Shown here in pieces: positions 50,140 through 62,709 of a DNA stretch of 64,000 nt. The DNA comes from Rhizophagus clarus. Taxonomy: Eukaryota > Glomeromycota > Glomeromycetes > Glomerales > Glomeraceae. A program made the position numbers and the translations under genes. Each line of letters opens with the position of its first letter. The stretch's first letter is position 1. The notes below the pieces were generated by a model. That model did no database searches and was not told the DNA's origin. It was given only the letters and a program-made list of their open reading frames with translations. Location: contig BLAL01000206.1 in assembly GCA_015698045.1 (NCBI GenBank), positions 744,001-808,000 of the forward strand. Reading direction: 5' to 3'.

Positions 50140-51290
50140 AAATTTGCTAAGCCGCAAATCATGTCATTATACAGTACATATGTCTTGTTTGATTAAAAAA
50201 TTTTCTTTTCGCTTTTAATTTTTTATAACTTTCTTACTTTTTTTCATCAGGATTCCAAAGGATAAAAGAACGAAAAGGATTTAGGGTCTAAAGCAGTGAT
50301 GTGCACTTGGAAGATTGGATGCACTCTTGGAAGCACTTTTGGAAGGTTTGGAAGCATAATTCCCTAATAAATTCATTTGGATTGGAAGCTTCCAATCGAA
50401 TTTTATTTCATTGGAAGCATAAAATGCACATCACTGGTCTAAAGGAAACACGATAAAAATCAATTATCAAAATTACTAAATGTAGAGAAAATATTCAGCC
50501 ACCGAGTACGGATAAAAACATATGACACAGCCATCCATTACAGCCATATTAAATTCTTAAATAAAATTTTTTTTAAACATCAATGCAATTTCCCACAAGT
50601 TCCGAGCTAAGCCGTAAAAACAGTCTTCACTCTTCTTTTTAATCTTTGATTAAAGAAAAAATTATTTTTTTTTCGCTTAATTTAATTTTATTTTCATCAA
50701 AACTGGACGGATTAAGGACAAAATTAAGAATAAAAGAATTTAAGTCTATATGGAACGCGATAAAAAATCAATTATCAAAGTAGAAATATTAAAGGATCCA
50801 GTCACCGAGTACGGATAAAGAATACGGCACAGCCATCCATTACAGCCATATCTGCATAATAAATTTCTTTATTGAAAAATAATTATATATAAAAAAAAAA
50901 TAAATAAAATAAAATTTTTTCGTCTAAAAATATCAATTTTCCGCAGTTCGAGCTAAGCCGCAAAACCAATTTTATTTTCTTTCATTTTTATACATATTCT
51001 TGTTTATCTAAAGAAATTTATCTTTTTTTTTTTCGCTTAATCTTAATTCTTAATCTATCTTTTTTTCATTAACGCCAGAATAGAACCAAATGATATGGAT
51101 TCGAAGGATAAAGGCAAGAACGAGAAGAATCTAGGTCTAAAAGAAACGCGACAATATGTCGATCATGATTCAAATTAACTATCAAATTATTGTAGAAATA
51201 TTAGGATCCAGGCACCGACGGATAAACGGAATTGCCCAATCTCATTACAACCATAAATTTCTTTTATTAGAAAAATTTAAGGAAAAAAAA
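50140..51290. repeat. Three diverged tandem units of about 300-390 bp
   Basis: Three units share, in order, a GCTAAGCCGCAAA word, a poly-T/TTCGCTT tract, a GGATTC-AAGGATAAA...AAGAA-TTTAGG-TCTAAA segment, GAAACGCGA, ATCAATTATCAAA and CACCGAGTACGGATAAA...CAGCCATCCATTACAGCCATA. The first segment begins are near 50150, 50605 and 50950. Unit 1 is enlarged by a MITE at 50294-50436. Unit 3 contains a short frame MDSKDKGKNEKNLGLKETRQ. Function unknown. Confidence 0.8.
50294..50436. mobile_element. hAT-type MITE with 8-bp target duplication
   Basis: A 143-bp element with termini CAGTGATGTGCA...TGCACATCACTG, flanked by identical GTCTAAAG copies at 50286-50293 and 50437-50444. The interior is rich in the word TTGGAAG and its complement. 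The ends are typical of hAT elements. The related third tandem unit at about 51150 has the uninterrupted sequence GGTCTAAAAGAAACGCG, the unoccupied equivalent of this site. Confidence 0.95.
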
Positions 51291-54214
51291 AAAAAAAATA
51301 AAATAAAATTCTCGCGGTAATATTTTTCTTTAAATATGAATGCTTTCAATCGCTCGCGAATTTCATAAATTTTTCAAAAAAAAAATAAAATATTTTTTTT
51401 TACTAAACTCATTATAAAATAATGGTCCTCGCGTTGCCGTCTCAAAATTGTGCAACTCGTGAGTCACTATATAAACAAAATTATTAATCCCTGTCTATTA
51501 CAATTAATCCAAAAGCGGGTTTTGAGAATATCTTTGCCTATTTCTTCAAAATATGATTCATTATCTCCTGTAATTTCCTTTCTTTCTTCTACCTTCGTTT
51601 CGATTATGTACTACGACATTTTTTCTTTCACATATCTTCTTCGTAATATATGTATTGCATGGAATAAAATTATAGGAATTAAAGAAAGCGCATTAGTGTG
51701 GATTCTTATTTAATTGCTTTCGGGGTTTCATTTTTTTTCAAATTTTTTAAAGCTTTGAAAGCCGAAGATGAAATTTAATCTTATATATCGATCTGGAATA
51801 TTTCTGGGGCTGTAATAAATTCTCGAACGGAGGTGTAAATATTCGGATGGTTTGAAGTTGATAAAGATGAGTTTAACAACAACGATGACTACAGCACCAT
51901 CAATGAAGTTAATTCACGATATAGATCTTAGGTAATTTCGGATGGTCTTTTTAGAAATTAAAAATAGAATCAGAAGAAAATGGAGATTTTTTTTTTTTTA
52001 GAAAAAAGAGGGGGTACTGTGTCACGTCACTTTAGGTTGGTTTTTTTAATCTAAATATATCGAATTGTATTATTCATTTGTTATTTTGGTCCGGATCAAA
52101 ATTTGAACAAAATAATTTATACTTTTTCTTTTTAATTGTCTTTTACTCTCCTATATTTCCAAAATTTGATAATTAATAATTTTAAAATATTGTAAATTAC
52201 AATTGACCTCTTCCCTCCTTTTAAATGTAAAGTAAAAAAAAAAAAATCAATTGGTCTAGTCTCATTAACTGTAAAACTCATCAATAAAATTTTCATATTA
52301 TACATTAAAATTTCTTTGATTTTATTCTGCTCGCTTTTGTTCTAAAAGAACATACAGTCTACTCGTCTTAATTTGATTTAAAGAATTTCTTAATATTAAT
52401 ATAACGGAGATATTTATGCGATGCACGTTATTCATAATGTGATACAATTTACCATAGTGTACCAAATTTCTCAAGTTATAGATACTATTTTTAAATAACT
52501 GCAGTATAATAAAATTTAGTTGCTTAGTTGCGACCACATTTTTCACATCATATTAACGAATTTTTTTTATAACGGAGGCCTGATTGGCCAAATATCAACT
52601 GTGAATAGATCGTATTGTCTGGATTATCATTATTAGATTGCAGAATTTTTTTTAATGTTTGGAAAAGTGATGCTTTTTTTTCTCTGAAATGTTAAAAAAA
52701 AAAGAAATGTAAATGACAGTCAAGGACAATTTTGGACAGATTTCGGTCACCACTTCTTATCTTAAAATTTGAAATGTGCATTTCTGAATACACTCTGTGA
52801 TAATATGATCTTAATAAATTTATAATTTTCAACTTTTTGTGCCTCTTCCAATTATGTGATTTTTATCGAAGCATACGATCTATTTAAATCTTATATCTTT
52901 CATTTTCACTTTTTACCCCAAACATCAATTTCATCTCATCACATATCAATATTATGAAATAGTATGAATTTTTTTTTTGTCGTTAATAATTTAAGCAATT
53001 AAATTGATTTTAGCAAAACAATTAGATATGATGCGTATACTGATTCATTTTTAATTTTTTTAAGGGAAAGTGATAGAAATAATAAAAATTTAAAATTTGG
53101 GTTTATTTTTTATTCATTCATTTATTTTTTTTTTATAAATTTAAGAAAAAATAAAAAATTCAAAAATAAAATTATCTAAAATAATGAAATATCGGAATTT
53201 ATTATCAGGTCTTAATGTCAGAGAGCCAATAACTATAACATAAGTCCAATCAGAATGACACACTTAAAGATATTCCCAGATTATTATATTATGGCGGGAA
53301 TATTACTATGAAGTCTGTATAAGAAAAGGGAGTTAAAAAAAGAAAAGAAAAGAATTCCTTTAATTCATTTTCGCTAGCATTGTTATATGGAACCAATAAC
53401 TTTGTTAATATCTTTTACCAAAAGAAACTACTTCATCTCTAATCCATAAATTTTTAATTTATAATATTTATAATTACAATTGTTTCGTCATCTGGAAATC
53501 TTGCCTTTCTTCCATAAGTTAAGTAAAATGGTTTAATACATTTAATATTTTATTAAGCTGCCATGCTTTCCACCAAATAAATATGTAGTAAGAAATTTGT
53601 GCTCCTATATGGCTATAAAGCGAAGCAAATGTTGATACCTTCTACATGTGTAAAACTCAACGCATTATTAAATTTATGTCGCATTCCGTGAATTCCATTT
53701 AATTGCGAGGAAACTTGAAATGGGATGCAACTGGAGTAACTTCATTAGACGTACTTGATGAATAAATATCATTCCTGCTTCTTTAGGATAGAAAATGTAC
53801 ACTGATAAATAAAATTTAAAGAAATAATTAATAAATTATGATGATCACAATAATATAAATATATATATGTATGACTTACTTCGACTACGTCTAATTTAAC
53901 AATTGTGATGCAGATTCCTCAATAATTACATTCAAGAAATTCAATATATTTTTTAATATAAACTAGTTATTATCCCAAATCCATTCGAAGATTGATTTGC
54001 TTGTCCGGTGGCTATAATTCCATCTTTATTATTATTAGATCCAGATTAAATCATAAAATTATTGCTACATAAATTATTTGTGATTTGATTCATTTTGTGC
54101 AAATGTCCAATCTGAAAATTGCGCTCTTAAGTAACTTCGCAATATAATGTTGCTAAACATTCTTGACAATTTTCACGGATTCTTTTTTTCCTTTCGTTAA
54201 AAAGAAGTTTATTC
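51291..54214. other. Intergenic, about 3 kb, no gene recognised
   Basis: The plus-strand frame 51450-51713 (87 residues, hydrophobic) and the minus-strand frame 52322-52546 have no recognisable domains. A purine tract GAGGGGGTACTGTGTCACGT at about 52007 recalls the 43105 patch. At about 53980-54030 a block matches the RFC1-like downstream segment (CAAATCCATTCGAAGATTG...), so copy E may extend to there. Confidence 0.4.
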
Positions 54215-57200
54215 TTATTGCAAACAAATTACCAACTTATTTGCGGCCGCCACATACCCGATCGCAATTTCCATGACCTCTGCCACGCGCATTATTTCCG
54301 TCACAACAACTTTTGTCGCCTCTTCTACCGGAAGATTAAATAAAGAGAGATCATTTGCAAGATCATCAAAGATAACTACATTATCGTAGTTATCCTTTCT
54401 ACAATTCAATAGGTTTAACATAACGTGTTTGCTCATCTTCCACTGGGTAATGTAATTAAAGTAAGTGAATTAGAGTAAAGGGATCAAAGGGAATTGGGTA
54501 AAAGGATTAAAGTAAAAAAAATTGGGTAAAGGATTAAGAAAATTAGGATAAGAAAAGGAAATTAGAGTGCTTTTTTTCACGGTTTGTCGTAGAATTATAT
54601 TAGAAAATTCTTATAAACTTTAGCACTGCATCAGCAACTTTTACTACAAAAGCTTCCAGAGATGCAAGTCTTTCTAGAGTATCTTTTTATTTAATATCTT
54701 TATTTCATCATTGCTAATATTATCATGGTAAATTTTTCCATGTGGATTGCAAATTCAAAACTTGACGAACATCAGAATTGGCTTCCACGTCAGTTGATTG
54801 AATTTGTAAAATACTCTCTTGTTGCATTATCATATTTCTTGATCTGATTTATTTAACATGACAAATGACCTTAACAGCTTGAGTTTTTGAGCATTGATAT
54901 CATTGCAGATGTAAACGATCGGCACTTTTGTTTTCTTGATCAATTGAATTAGTTCAGCGATCCTCTCTCATCATTGGTAGGTATATCATCGATTTCATCC
55001 ATCAATAAGTGTCTCTTTTATGTATCTCATTTATAAATGTTCTTTATTTGAAGCTTAATCGTTAAATGGTTTAAATATACCAGTGGTCGACGTATTCTCT
55101 GTTGCTACTTTGACAACAGACTAATTTTGTTTCGAGTATCTTGCTTTAAGCTCGCCCGCTTAGCGCCCTCAAGTGTTGTAATGAGATGAACATGTCTTCC
55201 CAATTGCTCTTGAGATGTGTGACAGACTCGGCGATCTTAGGCGAAGATTTCAATAGGAGCTTTGGATTTGGTTCTAAATTTTGAGATTTATCCGTAATAT
55301 CACCTGATTTCTCAAGAAGTTCAATCGACAGAGTATCTATTTCTATTTTCCTTGATCCTGGATCTACATCATCGTCATCAGGAACTACCTTCTCTTCAAT
55401 AAAATCACACATATCACGCAGTTTGCTATAACTTAAACATATCGAACATAATACAGTCAAGTCTAGCTTATTAAGAAGGAGGGAATACGCGAACTGGTTT
55501 GTATTTCTTTGTAAAAGAGACAACAATTTCGGTGAAGTTCATAATTGTTTGCTCGTTTTTAAATTTCATAATAGCATTGAACTGTTCCTTGTCTACTTTG
55601 TGTTGATTCATGAATTAATATATGATCATTCACGTCTTGTCAACAAAAGGTGCCTTCTAAAGAGCAATTCACAAATTTACTTCTATCAGCGGAAATTTTA
55701 GTTTGCACGCGTCTTTGAATTTCTTTCATCTCTTTCTTTGTTACTTTAGAGTTTTTGTTCTAGACAGCCTGAAAATAGTACTGACTAAATTGATCTTTTT
55801 CATTATACCCACGATCAAAATTATTCAACGCAATAGTAGAAAAAAATCTGTGGATTGGCATAAGATTCCATTCTTTTTCTCGTCTTTCTTCGATTGCATA
55901 AATAATTATAAGCCTTCTGTTGTATATATTTTGAAATTTCTCATCATAAGGATCCATGTCGTATACTTCAATCGGAAGATACGCGTATTTTAATTTTATT
56001 ATTTCAAATAATTAAATTTTTTCATTTTGAATTGGAGATTTTTATAGGAACGAGTTCTTTAAATCTAAAGGTACTTCTCCATCTTCTACCCATTTTCTTG
56101 GAGTAAAATTAGGGGATCCTTTGCGGAATATATGAATACTTTTATCAACTTTATTTCCGTAAGACATTGCAGCAACTTTCCAGATATGCAAATCTTTATA
56201 AAATATCCTTTCACTTAATTTGGTCAACTGAATCCGAACTTCAATTAAGATTAAAGTAAAGATACGTTAAATAACTTGTTTGAAAATAACTATCATCATT
56301 GTAAATTTCCCATGTGGATAGTAATTCAAAACTTGACGAACATCAGAATTGATTTCTCTAATAAGCTCGTCCACGTCCGTTGATTGAATTGGTAAATTCT
56401 CTTGTTGCATTATCAGATTTCTTGTTCAACATGACAAATGGAGCCTTAACAATTCGAGTTTTCGAGCATTGATATCATTACGGATGTAAACGATCAGTAC
56501 TTCTGTTTTCTTGATCAATTTAATTAGTTCAGCCAGAAATATCATCGATTTCATCCATAAGATAAGTGTTTCTTTTCGGTATCTCATTTATATGCTCTTT
56601 ACTTGAAGCTTTATCGTTAAATGGTTTAAAAAGCTAGATAATAATCGGCGCATTTTTTGTCGCTACTTAGAAAACAAACTCCAATTTCCTTGCTTCAAGT
56701 GTCACGGGCTTTAAGCTCGTCCGCTTAGTGATAAGCATTTGTAATAAGATGAATAGATGATCTTTTCGATTCTGAGGGATCCAGTCGGTTTTGATGATAT
56801 TTTCTATTCATAAATGTGTGCAGTTTTCAGCGGTTTCGGACAAAGCAACTGTAAACATACAAAAATTTCATAATAGAAATTTTGAATCTGGAGATTTTAA
56901 ATTTTTTAGATTGATCTGTAATATCATCATCTGATCTGAAGTTTTGTAGACTCTAAAAAAAGTTTATAACAGAATTTTCAAGTTGTTTGACTTTGTATAT
57001 CTTCCTTGATCCTGATCTGTTCGGCTACAACATGAAGCTTTAAAGCTAGGCTGTAAAGTTAAGCTGTAAAGTTTGACGGAATCTTGAACTTCTTACGACA
57101 CATAGATGGTAAATCACCAGTAAAAATAAAGGTTTATCAATTAAGCAAATTTCTTCGAGATATTTCTTTTGATTCTAGAGTTATTGGACCAGCTTTGTTC

Positions 57201-58000
57201 GAATAAGATCGTTCAATTATGAAACTAGGCAAGTCATCTTTTCAATTCTTATGTGGGTAGTATTGATCACTGTCAAGTGATCGAATTTTATTCAATATCA
57301 TTTTCGTTATCATCATCAATCGATATTTTGGAGCATTGCTTTTGGTGTCGCTTTCATCTGTAGTTTTTCTCGAGCACCTAAGATCTCAGAGTTTCTGAGG
57401 TACTTCGAGGAGATGTTTTATTATCAATTTCCACCGAATATAACCACCATCCTTATTTACATCAGATTTTGTTGTATCAGAGCCTTGATTAAGCCGTGTT
57501 GATTGACGTGTGATGTAGAAGTAGTGGATTCTGAAACAGAGATTCTTAGGGTTGTGATCTCCAAGTTCGTCATCTGAATTCTGATTGTGTTGTCATTTCG
57601 CAAAAATTTAATAAGGGCTATCGTATCATATTTTTTGATTTCATTCACCAAGAGAGTAACCCGGTTCATTGCGTGGACACTGACTAGAGTAGATATGGCT
57701 GAATTAACAATCAGCAAGAAACGAAGGGAAATTAGATATTTAGAAAATTATTTACATTAAACCCTATAGGATCCTCAGAGACTATACCTGAAATACCCTT
57801 ACTATTATTAGAAGTATTTAATAATTCATAACCATGAAAAGCTTCAATATGCTTTTTTTTGGCGATCTGAAAACAACTTTTCATTCGATCCAGCTAATTC
57901 TTGTTATGAAAGACATTGATGACATGAAAAGTCTTATACTGTTCTGCTCCTGGTTAAACAGCCAATTTAGCTTGAACAAAAGCGCCAACTACAAAAATAT
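54215..58000 (-). pseudogene. RFC1-like ATPase relic, copy E (two AAA modules)
   Basis: The longest copy, running from about 58000 down to 54215. Module 1: LMDEIDDIS at 56540-56575, LIKLIKKTEVLIVYIRNDIN, then ENLPIQSTDVDELIREI and NSDVRQVLN at 56325-56410, followed by KLSERIFYKDLHIWKVAAMS (frame 56042-56227). A spacer with MDPYDEKFQNIYN leads to the 126-residue frame 55146-55526, with FIEEKVVPDDDDVDPGSRK and a linker ending LRALSGRA. Module 2 repeats the Walker B (54981-55016) and STDVDE (54782-54825) segments. A minisatellite of about 120 bp precedes an acceptor, and the last exon (54215-54442) carries KMSKHV, VVIFDDLANDLSLFNLP and, in another frame, an ARGRGHGN tail ending GGRK. Many stops and frameshifts. 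The RFC1 relationship is judged from motif order; real RFC1 has a single AAA module. Confidence 0.6.
54450..54575 (-). repeat. Intronic minisatellite (TTACTTTAATCC family) in copy E
   Basis: Imperfect units related to GGATTAAAGTAA (reverse TTACTTTAATCC) immediately upstream of the last-exon acceptor (CCCAG at 54443-54447, read on the minus strand). The equivalent array in copy F is at 61920-62045, in the same position relative to the exon. Confidence 0.8.
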
Positions 58001-59399
58001 GTACAAATTAATAAATATATGTACAGACGATCCCTTTTTTAGTTTATTAGACTTTACATTAATAATATAAGAATATTATTATATACCTCGTTTTAAAGGT
58101 TGAAAAAAAAAATGTAGGGAAAAAAACTATAAGATTACTTGGATTACACGATTTACACGTGCCGAGTTCAGATTGTAGTATCAAAGAATGCAGATCGATT
58201 AAATTATGTCTGAACGTCTTCAAATCAGAATTCACGCTGGAACATTTTTTTTTACCTGACCTAGAACTTAACTGTATAGAAATAGAGCTTATGATGAAAC
58301 AATGAAATGTTTAAACATAAAGTGGGATAATAATGTATGTTTTAGGTCCGAGGTACAGATCGTGTGTTTACAAGTTATTTTTCATTAAATTTATTGATAC
58401 ATACTTTAATAATTTATATTATCTATGAATTAGTGTAAAAGATTCTTCTACCAACTCTGGATAAGATAATGCTACTGATGAATTCCAGTTTCAAAAACTT
58501 TAACAACAATTTTTAGTGCGTGAAATGATTGAATATCAATTTTTGAATAAGTTGGTTCAGTAGTACGTGCTTAGGATCCTAAATAAATACGCTAGGGAGG
58601 CAACAAGCAGTGTGTGACCGCTGCTCTTAACATTTGGCTCAACATATAATCACCATGTCTAGAAATGATGAATTGTTAAGATGATGTTGCAACATGTAGA
58701 AAATTTTTCATCAATGTTCAAATCATAAAGAACTCTTTGTTTATCGTTTTATAATTGGTAATTATTTAATTATATAATTTAGAACTAAATAAATTCAAAT
58801 ATTATTTGATTTATTAATATTATTATTTATTTTAATAGGTAAATTATATAAATCATTATCTCAATTTGCAATGATGATAACTAGATACTTTTTGCATTTA
58901 TGATGGCCTCATCAAAAAGTATTCTGATTTTATAAATATTCACTGATTGATGCTATTGTTAGCAAAAGTCTATCTACCGTGAATATTATCCAAATATATC
59001 TTACTTCCTTGGTTTCATGGTACAGAATCTTGTGATCACTTTTTGGAATAATCTCAGAGTTTGAACATCAAGTGCTTCAAGTGCTTCCCAAAATCATGCA
59101 GTCCTTTAATAAGTAAACAATTGGTAATTGAGAACTGAAGGAAAAACTTTATGGCAAGGTATTTTATATTTTATTGATTTATTATTTTATTTTTATTGTT
59201 TTATATTCTAAATAATAATTTTAACTATCTCATTACTTCTTGGTCACGTGATTTCGTAAGACCTTTTTTGATGAAGTTGAGATCAAGAGTGTTTGGTGGA
59301 ACAAAGTTTATTATTTGATGTTTTATAATACGTATTGAGGGAGAGAAGGAAGATATGAGTTGGATGAGAAAAATTATAATTAAAATGGCTGTGGCTGGT
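58001..59399. other. Spacer between inverted RFC1-like copies, possible transposase fragment
   Basis: About 1.4 kb separating copies E and F. At 59000-59090 the plus strand reads LPWFHGTESCDHF and, after a frameshift, ISEFEHQVLQVLPKIMQS. This resembles a WxHGTExCEHFFG...LVPK segment I associate with transposase-like genes repeated in this kind of genome. That recognition is from memory and weak. The rest shows nothing. Confidence 0.3.
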
Positions 59400-62300
59400 T
59401 AATTAGCAGAATATGTTGGTAATGATGAGTTTTCAATGTCAAATAAATTTGACAACAATAGCGAATCTCAATAAAAATTTAGAATCTATCAAATCACAAG
59501 AATTTATTTCAAATGAAAATCAAGAAAACTAAGTTTTTTATGAAATTTGTAGTGTCGAGCTTATGACTTGCCTGGTTTCAAGCAGAGCATTCTTATTTGG
59601 ATAAAGCTAGTCCAATAACTCCAAAATCAAAAGAAGCATCTCAAGACGAAGAAACGTGCTTAGTCGATAAAAACTTTTAATTTAGTAAAGACTCCGACAG
59701 TATGGAATCGTTAAAACCTTTGCTTCTGACATTTGATCATAAAGAAGCTCAAGATCTCGTCAAACACCACATCACGAGGGCTAGCTTAAGCAAAAAATTG
59801 GAGTCTGTTGTCTAAGTAGCGACAAAAAAAATGCGTCGATTACTAGTTTTTTATACCATTTAACGATAAAGCTTTAAGTAAAGAACATATAATGAGATAC
59901 CGAAAGAAACACTCATCTTGATGGATGAAATCGATGATATTTCTCCATGAGAAAGTATCGCTGAATTAATTAAATTGATTAAGAAAACAAAATGCTGATC
60001 GTTTACATCCGCAATAATATCAATGCTTGAAAATCAAAGTTGTTAAGGCTCTATTTGTCATGTTGAACAAGAAATATGATATTGTAACAAGAGAATTTAC
60101 TAATTCAATCAACGGACGTGGACGAGCTAGCCAATTCTGATGTTCGACAGGTTTTAAATTACTATCCACATTGAAATTTACAATGATAATCAAACAAGTT
60201 ATTTAACGTATCTTTGTTTTAATCTTCGGATTCAGTTTGAACCTATTCCTAGTTTTGATCAAATTAAGTGAAAGGATATTTTAGAAAGATTTACATCTCT
60301 GAAAGCTTTCGTAAAGTTGCTGTAATGTCTTACGGAAATGAAGTTGATAGTATTCACATATTCTGCAAAGAATTTCCTAATTTACTCCGGATGGAAGGTA
60401 GAATAAGTTACCTGAGATTTGAAGAACTCGTTTCTATAAGTTTCTACAAGTTTCTATAAGAATCTCTAATTCATAGTGAAAATTTTAATTACTTTGAAAT
60501 AATAAAATTAAAGTACGCATATCTTCCTTCCTATTGAAACATACGACGTGGATCCTTATGATGACGCAAAGGAAGATATATTCAAAATGCACACAACAGG
60601 AGGCCTATGCCTTATAGTGATTATGCAGTCGAAGAAAGGACGAGCTAAAGGAATGGAATCTTATACTTCTTTTCTACTATTGCGCTGAATAATTATGTTC
60701 GTGGGCATAATGAAGGAGATCAATTTGGCCAATATTCGGTCTAGAATAAAACTCTAAGGTAATAAAGAAAGAGTTGAAAGAATTTCAAAGACGCGTGCGA
60801 ACTAAAATTTCCGCTGATAGAAGTAACGTTTGTGAATTGCTCTTTAGATTGCCCTTTTGGTTGGCAAGACGTGAATGATCATATATTAATTCATGGATCA
60901 ATACAAAGTAGACGAAGAACAATTCAATGCTATTATGAAAATTTAAAACCGAGCAAAGAATTATGGACTTCACTGAAATTGTCGTCCTTTTACAAAGAAA
61001 TACCAACCAGTCCACGCATTCCCTCCTTTCTTAAACATATCGAACGAAATACAGCTTAAGTTATAACAAAATGCGTTATATGGATGATTTTATTGAAGAG
61101 GAGGTAGTTCCTGATGACGATGATGTAGATCCAGGATCAAGAAAACTTTTCGATTCGATTAAACTTCTTGAGAAATCAGATGGTATTTCAAAATTTGGAA
61201 CCCAAGTCCAAAGCTCCTATTATGAAATCTTCACATAAAATCGCTGAAACTGTCACACGATCATGGATAGAAAATATCATCTTGTGAAAGATATAAAAAG
61301 ATAACTTATCGAGTGAGATAGGGAATTCAAGAGCAATTAGGAAGACATTACAACAATTGAGGGCGCTAAGCGGGCGAGCTTAAGCAAGATACTCGAAGCA
61401 AAATTAGGGTCTGTTGTCAAATCACTGGTCTGTTTAAGTTTCAAGTAAAGAGCATATATAAATGAGATACAGAAAAGAAACACTCATCTTGATGGATAAA
61501 ATTTGAGACATACCTGCCAATGATGAGGGTGGTATCGCTGAACAAATCAAATTGATAAAGACGATGCTCGAAAACCCAAATTGTTAAGGATCGAGAAATT
61601 GAGAAATTCGATAATACAACAAGAGAGAACTTACCAATTCAATCAACGGACGTGGACGAATTTGTTAGAGAAATTCTGATGTTTGTAAGTCCTGGATTTG
61701 CAACCCACATGGAAAATTTACCAAGATATATTAGTTACAATGAAATAGACATTAAGTAGAAAAGATACTCTAGTAAGATTTGCATCTCTGGAAGCTTTGT
61801 AAAAGTTGCGGATGCGATGTTTTACGGAGACTAAGTTTTATAGAAGATTCATAGATTTTTCCTAATATTATTCAATAACAAATCATGAAAAAGTCACTCT
61901 AATTTCCGTTTCCATCTCAATTTTCTTAATCTCTTTACTAATTTCCTTACTTTAATCCCCTTACTTTAATCCCCTTTCTTTAATCCCCTTACTTTAATCC
62001 CCTTACTTTAATTCCTTTACCTAATTTCTTTACTTTAATCTCTCTATCCAGTGAAAGATGAGCAAACACGTATAAACCTATTGGATTGTCAGAAGACAGA
62101 GAAGAGGAGGTTAATCTCTAATGATGACGATGTAATCATTTTTGATGACGGTTTTGCAAATGATAGTCTCATTTTCCAATCTTCCTGGGTAGAAGAGGCG
62201 AAGTTGTGACGGAGTTAGTGCGCGTGGCAGAGGTCGTGGAAACCGTGATTGGTGACAAATAAGTTGGCAATTTGTTTGCAATTACATTTTCATAAGTCAC
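59400..62300 (+). pseudogene. RFC1-like ATPase relic, copy F (two AAA modules)
   Basis: Plus-strand counterpart of copy E. Upstream linker SPITPKSKEASQDEET (59615-59660), then ITRASLSKKLESVV, module 1 with LILMDEIDDIS (59912-59941), the STDVDE segment (60102-60128) and RKIYISESFRKVAVMSYGNE (60275-60345), spacer DPYDDAKEDIFKMHTTGG (60553-60605), a 75-residue frame 60832-61059, DDFIEEEVVPDDDDVDPGSR (61083-61142), and module 2: GAKRASLSKILEAKLGSVV (61365-61420), a Walker B now damaged (DKI followed by stop, 61484-61512), the STDVDE segment (61634-61665) and LVRFASLEAFVKVADAMFYG. A minisatellite then precedes the CAG acceptor at 62051 and the last exon with acidic (DDDVIIFDD-like) and Arg/Gly-rich sequence. 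More decayed than copy E in places and better preserved in others. Confidence 0.6.
61920..62045 (+). repeat. Intronic minisatellite (CCCCTTACTTTAAT family) in copy F
   Basis: At least five units of CCCCTTACTTTAAT with small changes, forming a pyrimidine-rich array directly before TCTCTATCCAG, a good splice acceptor. It sits at the same place as the array of copy E (54450-54575), but the unit sequences differ slightly. Confidence 0.88.
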
Positions 62301-62709
62301 AATAATTTACATAGCATGATTTAATCCGAATCTAATGACAATCGAAGATGGAATCGTAGCCCATCGGGCAATTAGCTCAACCCATTAGGACAAGCAAATT
62401 AATCTTCGAAATGGATTTAAACTCGAATTGGGATAATAGTTAGATTATGAAAGAATTTTGTCGTAACGAGGACCCATTCAAATATTATTATCTCTACAAT
62501 CAATAGCAGATTGAACTTCTTGAATGTAATTATCGGGGAATTGCATCACAATCGTTAAATTAGCCATCTAACGGAATTTATGAAAGTGAAATAATTGCAG
62601 GAGATGATCAGACGTAATTTAAGTAAGCACATATCGTCTTTCTTAATAAATATATATTATTGTGATCAATTTAATTTATTAATCTATGTCGTGTAAATTT
62701 ATTTATTAG
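62301..62709. repeat. Downstream block of RFC1-like repeat unit
   Basis: Bases 62335-62440 (ACAATCGAAGATGGAATCGT...CAATTAGCTCAACCCATTAGG...ATCTTCGAAATGGATTT) match 31840-31960 (plus) and 38520-38640 (minus), and more weakly about 53975-54030 (minus). This shows that the repeated unit continues past the RFC1-like coding part. No function visible. Confidence 0.6.
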
